Made by a program: the position numbers and the translations under genes | Shown: piece after piece, positions 8,754-16,333 of the stretch | Position numbering within the stretch: position 1 is the stretch's first letter | How the letters are laid out: the number at the start of each line of letters is the position of its first letter | Assembly: GCA_027064125.1 (NCBI GenBank) | Contig: JAMOQF010000139.1 | Location: forward strand, 1-39,888 | Reading direction: 5' to 3' | Length of the DNA stretch: 39,888 nt | From: Acidobacteriota bacterium | GTDB taxonomy: Bacteria > Acidobacteriota > JAAYUB01 > JAMOQF01 | The notes under the pieces: generated by a model | What the model saw: the letters and a program-made list of their open reading frames with translations, nothing else | The model's database searches: none | Told to the model about the DNA's origin: nothing

Positions 8754-9855
8754 GATATATCTAAATCTTATTCCCCAATACAAGATTGAAGATATTTATG
8801 AAAATCTCAAAGAGGCATATTCCTTTTTAAATTTAAAGGAAGTATTCAAAAGGGGGGAAAGGATACTTTTAAAGCCAAATTTTCTCTCAGGATTCAGGAG
8901 CGACAAAAGGCCCATCACAACAAATAAAACATTGATAGAGGCTGTTATACTATTTTTTAAAGATGTGGGGGCAAAGATCTACATTGGTGATAGTCCCGCA
9001 CTTGAAAGTTCAGAAGGAGTAGCAAAGAGAATTGGACTCTATGAAATTTGTAAAAAACATGGAGTAAAAATAGTTGAGTTTAAAGAGAAAAGGGAAATAG
9101 ATCTCCCAAATTTTTCCACAATAAAAAAAATAAATGTGGCAAAAGAAATATTTCAATTTGATCACATAATAAATCTGCCAAAACTTAAAACCCACACCAT
9201 GATGGGACTTACCCTCGGGGTTAAAAACATCTATGGCGTTGTGGTAGGTAGAGAAAAGGCAAAATATCATCTAAACTCCGGGGAAAATAGGGAAATATTT
9301 GCAAAAATGCTCCTGGGACTCTATGAATCCATATCCCCAACCCTCACAATTTTAGATGGAATAATTTCAATGGAGGGAAATGGCCCAAGTAATGGAAGAG
9401 CCAGAGACACTGGAATTTTTGCCCTTTCAAAGGACGCAAAAACCCTGGATGTTTTAATTTCAAAAATTTTAAACTTCCCGGAAGAAAAAAATTATGTAAT
9501 TAAAGTTATCAAAGAAGTTTTTCCAGAGATTTACTCCCTAAATGGCATTGAATTCTTCCCAAAGGGGATAAAAGACTTTCAGGTTGAAAACTTTAAACTT
9601 CCACAAATGATAGACTGCAGATGGAAGTTACCTGATTTCATAGCAAATTACCTGAGAGATCTGTTTTCACCACACCTTGTCATAAACACCCAAAGGTGTA
9701 TAAAATGTGAAAGATGTGTGGAAGCATGCCCTACAGATTCAATAAAATATAAGGGTAAAAACCTAAAGATTTATTCCAGAAAATGCATAAGGTGTTTTTG
9801 TTGTCAGGAGGTATGTCCTGAAGATGCAATATTTGTAAAAAAGAGTGTATTTTAA
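8743..9855 (+). CDS. DUF362 protein with C-terminal 2x[4Fe-4S] ferredoxin domain
   Basis: DUF362-family Fe-S protein; the family has no established reaction. The N-terminal 300 residues show the DUF362 signatures: ILLKPNFLSGF, AKIYIGDSPALESSEGVAKR, INLPKLKTHTMMGLTLGVKN and LDGIISMEGNGPSNGRARD. The last 60 residues carry two CxxCxxCxxxCP clusters, CIKCERCVEACP and CIRCFCCQEVCP, typical of bacterial-type ferredoxins. No signal peptide or membrane segment. It overlaps the upstream oxidoreductase by 11 bases and its TAA shares a base with the next ATG, so translational coupling is likely. A role as soluble electron partner of the upstream membrane oxidoreductase is an inference from position only. 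Confidence 0.88.
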   Translation: MGNKIYLNLIPQYKIEDIYENLKEAYSFLNLKEVFKRGERILLKPNFLSGFRSDKRPITTNKTLIEAVILFFKDVGAKIYIGDSPALESSEGVAKRIGLYEICKKHGVKIVEFKEKREIDLPNFSTIKKINVAKEIFQFDHIINLPKLKTHTMMGLTLGVKNIYGVVVGREKAKYHLNSGENREIFAKMLLGLYESISPTLTILDGIISMEGNGPSNGRARDTGIFALSKDAKTLDVLISKILNFPEEKNYVIKVIKEVFPEIYSLNGIEFFPKGIKDFQVENFKLPQMIDCRWKLPDFIANYLRDLFSPHLVINTQRCIKCERCVEACPTDSIKYKGKNLKIYSRKCIRCFCCQEVCPEDAIFVKKSVF

Positions 9856-11084
9856 TGAAAAAGAGAAATAAATTAATTCTAATAATTTTTTCCATCTGTG
9901 CATTTATTTTTTCTGACTACTACCTGATAAAGTTAATCAAAGAACCACCAATCAAACATGAAAAGAAAAAAATTGAAAAAAACTCCATTACTCCTAATTA
10001 CCCCCCTCAAAAAAAGATTAAAACTATTAAGTTACAGATAAAAAAAGGAAAAACAATTGAAGAATACTTAACTCAATATGGGATGAAGAAGGGAGAAATT
10101 TATCAACTTGTATCCAGTGGAAAAAAATTCTACAACCTCAAAAAAATCAAAGCGGGCAACAGATTGATTTTAAAACTCAAAAATGGCGAAATATTTCAGC
10201 TAACATACTACATAGATGAAGACTATCTCCTTAAAGTCGATATTCAAAAGGGAAAATATAAATTCAAGAAAGAAAAAATTCCATACATCTGTAAGACAAA
10301 ACTAATTAAGGGAGAAATAGAAGATAACCTCTTTAACGCAATAGAAAAAATTGGAGAGGGGGATGCCCTGGCATTAAAACTTGCATACATTTTTGGATGG
10401 GACATTGACTTTTACACAGATCTGAGAAGGGGTGATAAATTCTATCTAATAGTTGAAAAGTGTTTCTTAGACGGTGCTTTTAAAAAATATGGAGATATAA
10501 AATTTGCTGTTTTTGTAAATAGAGGTAAAAAATTTGAGGCAATTGGTTTTAGATTTCCAGATGGGAAATTTGACTACTACACACCTACTGGCAAATCTGT
10601 AAGAAAGCAATTTTTAAAATCACCTCTTAAATTTGGCAGGATAACTTCAAGATTTTCCTATCATAGATTTCATCCCATTTTAAAGAGGTATATGCCACAC
10701 CTGGGAATTGACATTGCAGCACCAAGAGGGACACCTGTTCATGCTGCAGGGGATGGAGTAATTTTATATGCTGGATGGAAAGGGGGGGCTGGAAAATTCA
10801 TAGAAATTAAACACAAAAATGGATATAAAACACAATACATGCATCTTTCAAGAATAAAAAGGGGTGTAAGAAAAGGCAAGAGGGTAAAACAGGGAGAGAT
10901 AATAGGATATGTTGGTAGCACTGGCCTTTCAACGGGACCTCATCTTGATTACAGAATTAAAAAGAGGGGAAGATACATAAATCCACTAAGTGCAAAATTT
11001 AAAAGGGCAACACCTCTGCCCCGAAAGTACTACAAAGAATTCCAGAAATTAAGGGAAAAATATGAAAAAATGCTCAAGGATTAA
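9855..11084 (+). CDS. M23-family (LytM-type) peptidase, membrane-anchored
   Basis: Predicted peptidoglycan endopeptidase or a LytM-like activator. One N-terminal membrane segment (residues 7-26) is followed by a basic linker. A region resembling an OapA/LysM-like domain (about 55-110) precedes the M23 domain (about 265-385). The Zn ligands His282 and Asp286 (HLGID), then YMHLSR (His330), are visible. The last motif is GPHLDYR, with Asp365 where many M23 enzymes have the second His of HxH. Asp can coordinate zinc and HLD variants exist in the family, but activity is less certain. ATG overlaps the preceding TAA (TAATG). The stop codon overlaps that of the convergent radical SAM gene by 4 bases. 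It would act in the periplasm. Confidence 0.86.
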   Translation: MKKRNKLILIIFSICAFIFSDYYLIKLIKEPPIKHEKKKIEKNSITPNYPPQKKIKTIKLQIKKGKTIEEYLTQYGMKKGEIYQLVSSGKKFYNLKKIKAGNRLILKLKNGEIFQLTYYIDEDYLLKVDIQKGKYKFKKEKIPYICKTKLIKGEIEDNLFNAIEKIGEGDALALKLAYIFGWDIDFYTDLRRGDKFYLIVEKCFLDGAFKKYGDIKFAVFVNRGKKFEAIGFRFPDGKFDYYTPTGKSVRKQFLKSPLKFGRITSRFSYHRFHPILKRYMPHLGIDIAAPRGTPVHAAGDGVILYAGWKGGAGKFIEIKHKNGYKTQYMHLSRIKRGVRKGKRVKQGEIIGYVGSTGLSTGPHLDYRIKKRGRYINPLSAKFKRATPLPRKYYKEFQKLREKYEKMLKD

Positions 11085-12103
11085 TCAAAGAGTTTAATTT
11101 TATAGAGAATATTTAATTTTTCCACAAAGGGAATTATCTTTCTGACATTAAATGTATCAACCAAAAAACTTCCTATTATAAGTATCTTTTTAGGTCTCGG
11201 TGCCGCACAATTTACACACTCTGGAAATTCACTTACATCACCCTTTATATGAGCCTCACGCATTTTCACTATTCTATCGCAATTCCATATCTCAGCAAGG
11301 GACTTTTCCTTTATATTACCTATTGGGTCTGAAAGCCATGCATGACAACAGGGATAGACATCTCCATTTTCTTCAATATAGACAGGTCCCTGCCAGAGGT
11401 AGTGACAGGGCGCCATTTTCCCCTTTTTCTTAGCAACCTTCTCAACCTCTTCCTTAAAGCCAACACCTTCAATTTTTATCTCATCCTCTTTTATTCTTAT
11501 CTCATCAACTCCATCCACCTTCCACAATTTATAGAAGTCCTTTATCTGACCATTATTTAATGGCAATCTAACCATCTGAAGAGTTACAAAAACTTTTGAT
11601 TTTAGTTCTTTCTTCAACTTGAGAAAATTTAAGATATTTTTCCTTACTTTATCAAACTTTGCACCCTTTCTATAATATTCATAGACCTCAGGAGTTGCCC
11701 CATCAAAGGCAAAAATTATATAGTCAAGCCCCGCTTCAATCAATTTCCTTGAAACATCTTCCGTTAAAACTGTGGCATTTGTAGAAAAACCAACCCTTAT
11801 CCCAAGATTTTTACAATATTTCACCATATCCACAAGTTGTGGATTTAAAAGTGGTTCTCCCCCTCCCTGAGGTATAACAAATTCAAAAAGTTCCTTGCCC
11901 TCGTCAACTATTTTTTTAAAAAGTTCAAAGTCGATATCCACATTTGCAAATTCACTTATTGCCCTAGGACACATGGGACATTTTAAATTACACCTTGAGG
12001 TGGAAGAAAGGATAATACTTAAAGGTAAGCCAGATAAAACGGTATCTCCTCTTAAATATGCCTTAAGTAAATTATATCTATTTTTTCTCTTCTTATTCAC
12101 CAA
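11081..12103 (-). CDS. Radical SAM / SPASM domain protein
   Basis: Radical SAM enzyme of unknown substrate. CNLKCPMC gives the CxxxCxxC cluster ligands Cys38, Cys42 and Cys45. GGGEPLLNP is the SAM-binding GGE motif. A SPASM/twitch-type C-terminal region contains MAPCHYLW, NGDVYPCCHAW and FPECVNCAAP, which should hold at least one auxiliary cluster. The overall layout resembles the MoaA/peptide-maturase group, but no precursor peptide or partner gene is adjacent. The frame opens with TTG (12103) followed directly by GTG (12100); the SD is weak (AGAAAG), so the start is uncertain by one codon. Downstream it converges on the M23 gene; upstream is the repeat-filled gap. About 40 residues after the last cysteine motif (ILIIGSFLVDTFNVRK) are unassigned. 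Confidence 0.87.
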   Translation of the reverse strand: MVNKKRKNRYNLLKAYLRGDTVLSGLPLSIILSSTSRCNLKCPMCPRAISEFANVDIDFELFKKIVDEGKELFEFVIPQGGGEPLLNPQLVDMVKYCKNLGIRVGFSTNATVLTEDVSRKLIEAGLDYIIFAFDGATPEVYEYYRKGAKFDKVRKNILNFLKLKKELKSKVFVTLQMVRLPLNNGQIKDFYKLWKVDGVDEIRIKEDEIKIEGVGFKEEVEKVAKKKGKMAPCHYLWQGPVYIEENGDVYPCCHAWLSDPIGNIKEKSLAEIWNCDRIVKMREAHIKGDVSEFPECVNCAAPRPKKILIIGSFLVDTFNVRKIIPFVEKLNILYKIKLFD

Positions 12104-12123
12104 AAACTTTCTACAAAAATTTT

Positions 12124-12155
12124 AAATTTGATTTTACAGTTTTAAAGTCAAATTT
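12124..12155. promoter_or_regulatory. Inverted repeat upstream of the radical SAM/SPASM gene
   Basis: Arms AAATTTGATTTTA (12124-12136) and TAAAGTCAAATTT (12143-12155) are inverted copies with one mismatch and a 6-base loop, 21 bases before the start of the leftward radical SAM gene. This could be an operator or a leader hairpin. It is AT-rich, so chance symmetry remains possible. Confidence 0.35.
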
Positions 12156-12275
12156 CAAGGAGATAATATCAGCCCAATTTGCAGGTGGCAAATAAAGTAA
12201 ATAAAAATTCACCCCTATTTAATCTCACCTTAGACATCTAAATAACCATGATAAAATCAAATCCTGAGAAAAAAG

Positions 12276-12845
12276 TGTCAGGCAAGGAAGGTGTCAGGCT
12301 AATAGGTAGAAAGTTTAAAATCTTCTGGCAGAAATTAACGATTAAATAAAATTCCTTTTTTATCCTATAAACCTTTGGTAGGATTTTAGGGTTGGCAAGT
12401 AAGAGAAAAAACTAAATTCTAACAATGACTCAAAATCTTTCCGGCAAAAGCCAATAATTAAGCATCTCCATTCCCCTTCTATAAGCATTTAAGGGGCTTA
12501 TAAGGTGGGCAAACAGAAAAAAATTAAATCTTGGCAAAGATAAGATCCTCTGGCAGGGATCAATAACTAAGGCTATTCCCTTTATCCTTTTATAAACTAC
12601 TGAGGAAGACACTTGGATAGACAAGTAGAAGAAAGAATTAAATTCTGGCAAAGTTAACAATTAAAGAAAATCCTTTTTCTCCCCATAAGCCTTTAGGGGA
12701 TTTTAAGAGAGGCAAGTAGAAAGAAACCTCAAAACTGACAGAATTAAACTCTTCTGGCAAAACCCAACGATTAAGCCCCCATTTCCCCATATATAAATCT
12801 TTAGGTAGCCTTTATGGAGAGGAATAGCAAATGGAGAACTAATTT
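12276..12845 (+). repeat. Intergenic repeat locus A: five degenerate ~100-bp tandem units
   Basis: This fills most of the 913-base gap between the two leftward genes. It opens with two copies of GTGTCAGGC (12276, 12291), then about five head-to-tail units beginning near 12321, 12436, 12547, 12645 and 12752. Each unit runs: TCTGGCA, a short AACRATTAA-like block, a pyrimidine run (CCTTTTT or CCCCTT), a core such as ATAARCCTTTAGG, then GGCAAGTAGAA and AATTAAATTC. The units are clearly related but strongly diverged. Core spacing is about 115, 112, 94 and 106 bases. Most units can form a small hairpin around the core (see findings). No credible frame crosses the array. 12845-13016 holds nothing I can identify. 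Confidence 0.8.
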
Positions 12846-13016
12846 TTTGTATGACATTATTTCTTCAGTACCTTTTCATCAACATCCTGATATTTTTTGC
12901 CTGTTACTATTTACTATTAGGCACTTGCAGAAGCAATGGTTAAAAGAGAACTATTTTCCTTTATAAGCCATTAAAAATCATCATTTCAAATTAAAATTTT
13001 TTCGGGACGTGAAATT

Positions 13017-14021
13017 TTATTCGTGAGATGTCTCATCCACATTAAAACCAAATGGGGGAGTTTTATCTTCAAGGATTTCAGGGGTGACTGTGATAAATTT
13101 ACCCACATCGGATTTGTAGAGTACAGTTCTGTTTCTACCCATTTTCTTGGCAAAGTACATTGCCTCATCTGAAATTTTAATTAACTCTTCAGGAGTATAG
13201 ATTTTATCAGTCTTCTGGGCAACTCCTATACTTACGGTAATACTGATATCTTTGCCATCTTTTGATTTAAATTTATGATTTGAAATTATCTTTCTTATTT
13301 TTTCGGCAACATATGAGGCTTGAGACTCAGTTGTATGGGGTAATATTATAACAAATTCTTCTCCTCCATATCTTCCAGCAATATCCGCTGTTCTCGTATT
13401 TGAAAGGAGCAACCTTCCCACTTCGGAAAGGACATCACTTCCTGTCTGGTGCCCAAATTCGTCATTTATTTTTTTGAAGTGGTCGAGATCCAGAAAGAGA
13501 ATTGAAAGAGGTGCATTTCCTGAATCTCCAAAAAATCCTTCAAGTTTTTCCATAAGGACATTTCTATTGTAAAGAGAGGTTAAATCATCAAAGGTACTTT
13601 TTTTATAAAGATCTTCAAGAAATTCACTATCTTCTTTGTCAGTCAGTTCAAATTTAAGCAAAGTGCTTCCTATCCTTATCTTATCTCCAGGATTTAAATG
13701 GGCTTTATTTATTTTTACATTGTTAACATAGGTACCATTTGAACTCTCAAGATCTATGACAACCACATCCGTTTCATTTACTTCAATCAGGCAGTGTTTT
13801 CTACTTACTGTTTTATCTGAAATGATGATATCTGCATGGGAGCCCCTTCCTATTGTCATATAGTTATTTGTTAAATATATAATCCTTCCCTTTTCATTTC
13901 CATCTATTATAACAAGCGATGGAGATTTTTCTCCACTTAAAGCATTCTTAAACAGGCCTGTCATCTTATATATTTGTGTTGTTTCATCTTCTGGTGATTT
14001 TTTCTTCTTCTTTTCGCCCAT
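13017..14021 (-). CDS. FHA-GGDEF diguanylate cyclase
   Basis: Cytoplasmic c-di-GMP synthase controlled by a phosphothreonine-binding FHA domain. The FHA domain lies at about 38-125, with the conserved MTIGRG, SRKHC and SSNGTYVNN elements. The GGDEF domain lies at about 140-305: DDLTSLYNR, LDLDHFKKINDEFGH, and the active-site motif GGEEF (219-223), a functional variant of GGDEF. The inhibitory I-site RxxD is present as RTAD (210-213), exactly five residues before GGEEF, so product inhibition is expected. A Lys-rich N-terminus and a 30-residue C-terminal tail (ending NVDETSHE) are unassigned. SD TGAGGTT sits before the ATG. It is divergent from the radical SAM gene at 14264 and shares its dyad-rich upstream region. 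No Ser/Thr kinase is in the window. Confidence 0.93.
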   Translation of the reverse strand: MGEKKKKKSPEDETTQIYKMTGLFKNALSGEKSPSLVIIDGNEKGRIIYLTNNYMTIGRGSHADIIISDKTVSRKHCLIEVNETDVVVIDLESSNGTYVNNVKINKAHLNPGDKIRIGSTLLKFELTDKEDSEFLEDLYKKSTFDDLTSLYNRNVLMEKLEGFFGDSGNAPLSILFLDLDHFKKINDEFGHQTGSDVLSEVGRLLLSNTRTADIAGRYGGEEFVIILPHTTESQASYVAEKIRKIISNHKFKSKDGKDISITVSIGVAQKTDKIYTPEELIKISDEAMYFAKKMGRNRTVLYKSDVGKFITVTPEILEDKTPPFGFNVDETSHE

Positions 14022-14073
14022 ATAAAACCTCAGTATAACCTAATTATTTTATTAGAAAATTACTAAAAATGGC

Positions 14074-14198
14074 AAACTAAATTTTAGTTTTATGGAAATT
14101 TTTAATCTGGAACAGTTATATATACCAAACTCAACTGTTCCATTAATATGGTACACTAATTAAAAAAAAGAAAAAGTGTACCATTATATGGAACAGTT
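14074..14198. promoter_or_regulatory. Composite dyad region between the FHA-GGDEF and tetraether-synthase-like genes
   Basis: Within the 242-base divergent gap are a perfect 8-bp palindrome AAACTAAATTTTAGTTT (14074-14090) and a half-site GGAACAGTT (14109-14117). They are followed by a large inverted repeat, with arms 14133-14157 and 14175-14198 around a 17-base A-rich loop. The arms read AACTGTTCCAT...ATGGTACACT and the exact inverse AGTGTACCAT...ATGGAACAGTT, differing only in the AT-rich centre (4 versus 3 bases). The right arm ends five bases before a TTGACA box. The placement suits an operator or activator site. A small inserted palindromic element or a transcribed hairpin are alternatives. 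Confidence 0.7.
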
Positions 14199-14203
14199 AC
14201 CTT

Positions 14204-14231
14204 TTGACAGAGGAAACTCAATAAATAAAAT
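14204..14231 (+). promoter_or_regulatory. Promoter for the tetraether-synthase-like gene
   Basis: TTGACA (14204-14209) and TAAAAT (14226-14231) are spaced by 16 bases, upstream of an AAGGAG Shine-Dalgarno and the ATG at 14264. The -35 is a perfect consensus, and the large dyad ends just upstream of it, so a regulator bound to the dyad would touch the polymerase. Confidence 0.65.
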
Positions 14232-14263
14232 AAGATGTTAATTTAAGGTTTAAGGAGAAAAAT

Positions 14264-15883
14264 ATGGGACCAACAATGTTAAATTTAAAAGAGGAGCAGA
14301 AGTTTGGAAAAACCCTATGTGGCGTTAACTATAAGCATGTTCCAAGAAGTTTGCCATATGAGACAATCTCTCTCTGCCCCGAGTGTGGAAAAAAGATTAA
14401 AGCGAGAGTTTTTGAAAAAGATGGAAAGGTAATCATGGAAAAAAAATGTGAGGAACATGGAGTTATAACGGATGTAATTTTTTCTGATGCCTATATTTAT
14501 AAAAGAGCACTTGAATGGCACTATGACGTTGGAGATGGCGTTTCAAATCCAGCAGTGGAAAGAGCCACTGGATGCCCTGAATCCTGCGGGCTTTGTAATC
14601 TTCACATTAGCCATACCGTTCTTGCAAACATTGACCTTACAAATAGATGTAATCTTGCATGTCCAATTTGCTTTGCTAATGCTAACATTCAGGGATATAT
14701 ATATGAACCTACCTATGAACAGGTTGTGGATATGTTAAAGACCCTCAGGGCAGAAAGACCTGTGGCAGGTAGAGTTATACAGTTTGCCGGTGGAGAGCCT
14801 ACTATACATCCAGATTGGTTTGAAATTGTTAAGGCTGCTAAAGATTTAGGATTTTCTCATATTCAGGTTGCCACAAATGGGATAAAATTTGCCGACTATG
14901 ATTTTGCCATGAGGTCAAAGGAGGCGGGGCTCCATACCCTATATCTTCAGTTTGATGGTTTAAGGCCTGAACTCTATAAGGAAATTAGAGGTAGTGAAAA
15001 ACTATTTGATATAAAACTCAAGGTAATAGAAAATGTTAGAAAGGCCGGTCTTAAGATAGTATATGTTCCAACTATAGTAGGTGGAATAAATGATGACCAG
15101 GTTGGAGAAATTTTTAAGTTTGCCCTTGATAATATAGATGTATCCTCAGGAATAAGTTATCAACCTGTGGCACTTACAGGCAGGATTTCAACAAAAGAAA
15201 GAGAAAAAATGAGATTCACCCTCTCAGATATGGCAAATGAAGTAAACAAACTTGGTTATTCTACAAAAGATGATTGGTTTCCACTTTCAGCGACATCTCC
15301 CATCAGCGAACTTGTTTCAGCCTTTAGAGGAGAAAGGACCTGCTCAATTACCTGTCATCCTGGATGCGGTATAGGAACATATTTCTTTGTGGATAAAAAT
15401 AAAAGACCTACTCCAATAACCCAGTTTGTGGACATTAAAAACTTTCTGGATGATATGCAGAAAAAAGCGAGAAAAATTGAAAATGCAAGGTTTAAAAGTG
15501 TGTATAAGTTCTTTAGTGGAGCAGGTGTTTTAAGTGACGCCAAGAAATATTTTAGAGAAGATAAGGCACCTGAAGGTCTTACCTTCAAGAAATTTTTACA
15601 GACACTGGAAGGGTTATTGGATAAAGATGCTGGAAGGGGTGAGAATGATGGAACATACACCTATAAAACTTTGCTGGTTGCTGGAATGCACTTTATGGAT
15701 TCATACAACTACGATGTGGAAAGAGTAAAGAGATGCGTAATTCACTATGCGGCACCTGATGGGAAATTGTATCCCTTCTGTGCATACAATTCAGGTCCTG
15801 TCTTTAGGGAAGAAATTGAAAAGAAATTTGCCATTACACCTGAAGAATATAAAAGGAGAATGGCTGAAAGAAATAAAAAGTAA
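14264..15883 (+). CDS. Radical SAM enzyme of the MJ0619 / tetraether lipid synthase (Tes/Mss-like) family
   Basis: It resembles COG1964 proteins such as MJ0619 of Methanocaldococcus. That protein is the archaeal tetraether lipid synthase, which joins lipid tails carbon to carbon; bacterial relatives (Mss) have been linked to membrane-spanning lipids. Seen here: an N-terminal metal-site candidate with Cys38/41 (LCPECGKK) and Cys62 (KKCEEHG), then CPESCGLC (Cys104/108/111). The radical SAM cluster CNLACPIC (Cys129/133/136) and the SAM motif FAGGEPTIHP (175-183) follow. The C-terminal half adds Cys360/364/368 (CSITCHPGC), Cys491 and Cys506, enough for auxiliary clusters. Length 539 fits the family (about 500). 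AAGGAG SD, own promoter and terminator, so monocistronic. Family membership is judged from memory of motifs; the substrate in this organism is inference, since COG1964 also contains uncharacterised members. Confidence 0.72.
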   Translation: MGPTMLNLKEEQKFGKTLCGVNYKHVPRSLPYETISLCPECGKKIKARVFEKDGKVIMEKKCEEHGVITDVIFSDAYIYKRALEWHYDVGDGVSNPAVERATGCPESCGLCNLHISHTVLANIDLTNRCNLACPICFANANIQGYIYEPTYEQVVDMLKTLRAERPVAGRVIQFAGGEPTIHPDWFEIVKAAKDLGFSHIQVATNGIKFADYDFAMRSKEAGLHTLYLQFDGLRPELYKEIRGSEKLFDIKLKVIENVRKAGLKIVYVPTIVGGINDDQVGEIFKFALDNIDVSSGISYQPVALTGRISTKEREKMRFTLSDMANEVNKLGYSTKDDWFPLSATSPISELVSAFRGERTCSITCHPGCGIGTYFFVDKNKRPTPITQFVDIKNFLDDMQKKARKIENARFKSVYKFFSGAGVLSDAKKYFREDKAPEGLTFKKFLQTLEGLLDKDAGRGENDGTYTYKTLLVAGMHFMDSYNYDVERVKRCVIHYAAPDGKLYPFCAYNSGPVFREEIEKKFAITPEEYKRRMAERNKK

Positions 15884-15885
15884 CT

Positions 15886-15912
15886 AAAAAAGGGGGAATT
15901 TCCCCCTTTTTT
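15886..15912. terminator. Bidirectional intrinsic terminator
   Basis: AAAAAAGGGGG (15886-15896) and CCCCCTTTTTT (15902-15912) form a perfect 11-bp stem with loop AATTT, ending in T runs on both strands. It lies between the convergent stops of the 14264 gene and the 15911 gene, so it can end both transcripts. Confidence 0.93.
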
Positions 15913-16258
15913 AAAATTCATTCATACCAAATTCTTCGAGTTCTCCATTTTTAAATTTTTCTATTGTTTCCTCTATATTACTTCCATCCTGAGCGGTGTA
16001 CATTTTAACATTTGCAGCCTTTAAAGCCCTGTAAGCATTTGGACCGATATTTCCTGAAATTATTGCCTCACAATCCTTCTCAATTATTATTTCCGCTGCC
16101 TTTGATCCTGCTCCCCCACTCATTGCCGTTGCCGGATTTGGTATTACCTCATATTCTCCACTTTCAATATCATAAATCATGAAAAATGGGCACCTTCCAA
16201 ATCTTCCACTTACTTTTCCCTCTGTTCCACCTGCTGTTATAGAAATTGCAATCCTCAT
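15911..16258 (-). CDS. NifX/NifB-C-like protein (dinitrogenase iron-molybdenum cofactor family), ORP-type
   Basis: Small soluble protein of the family that carries metal clusters (NifX, NafY, and the Desulfovibrio orange protein ORP). Family features: MRIAISITAGGTEGKVSGRFGRCPFFMIYD at the N-terminus (HFGR-like loop SGRFGRC), AGSKAAEIIIEKDCEAIISGNIGPNA in the middle, and an acidic C-terminus. No nitrogenase gene is nearby, so a nitrogenase role is not supported. The 75-base divergent gap to an ATPase gene of the same functional group recalls the two divergent ORP operons of Desulfovibrio vulgaris. SD GGAGG sits five bases before the ATG. The stop lies inside the T-run of the terminator. Metal content is unknown. 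Confidence 0.88.
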   Translation of the reverse strand: MRIAISITAGGTEGKVSGRFGRCPFFMIYDIESGEYEVIPNPATAMSGGAGSKAAEIIIEKDCEAIISGNIGPNAYRALKAANVKMYTAQDGSNIEETIEKFKNGELEEFGMNEF

Positions 16259-16299
16259 TTTTCCTCCTTAAAAAGTTAGATTTATTTAACGGAATGTTC

Positions 16300-16305
16300 T
16301 ATAAT
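16300..16305 (+). promoter_or_regulatory. Candidate -10 box of the ATPase operon
   Basis: A perfect TATAAT lies 29 bases before the ATG at 16334, in the 75-base divergent gap. The corresponding -35 (TTAGAT near 16276-16281, 18-base spacer) is poor, so an activator may be needed. I see no GG-N10-GC sigma-54 element here, unlike the ORP operons described in Desulfovibrio. Confidence 0.4.
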
Positions 16306-16333
16306 CTTTCACTAAAATTGTCAAGGAGGAATT

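Noticed and set aside
12430-12660. 76-codon frame on the minus strand in repeat locus A
   Set aside because: It is made of repeat units, has no ribosome site, and has a composition unlike the neighbouring proteins. The 79-codon frame at 29154-29393 was rejected for the same reasons.
12276-12845. CRISPR array
   Set aside because: Units are about 100 bases long, strongly diverged, without identical short repeats or equal spacers, and no cas gene is nearby.
14133-14198. Transcription terminator for an upstream gene
   Set aside because: The inverted repeat is AT-rich without a GC stem and T-run, and both flanking genes are transcribed away from it.
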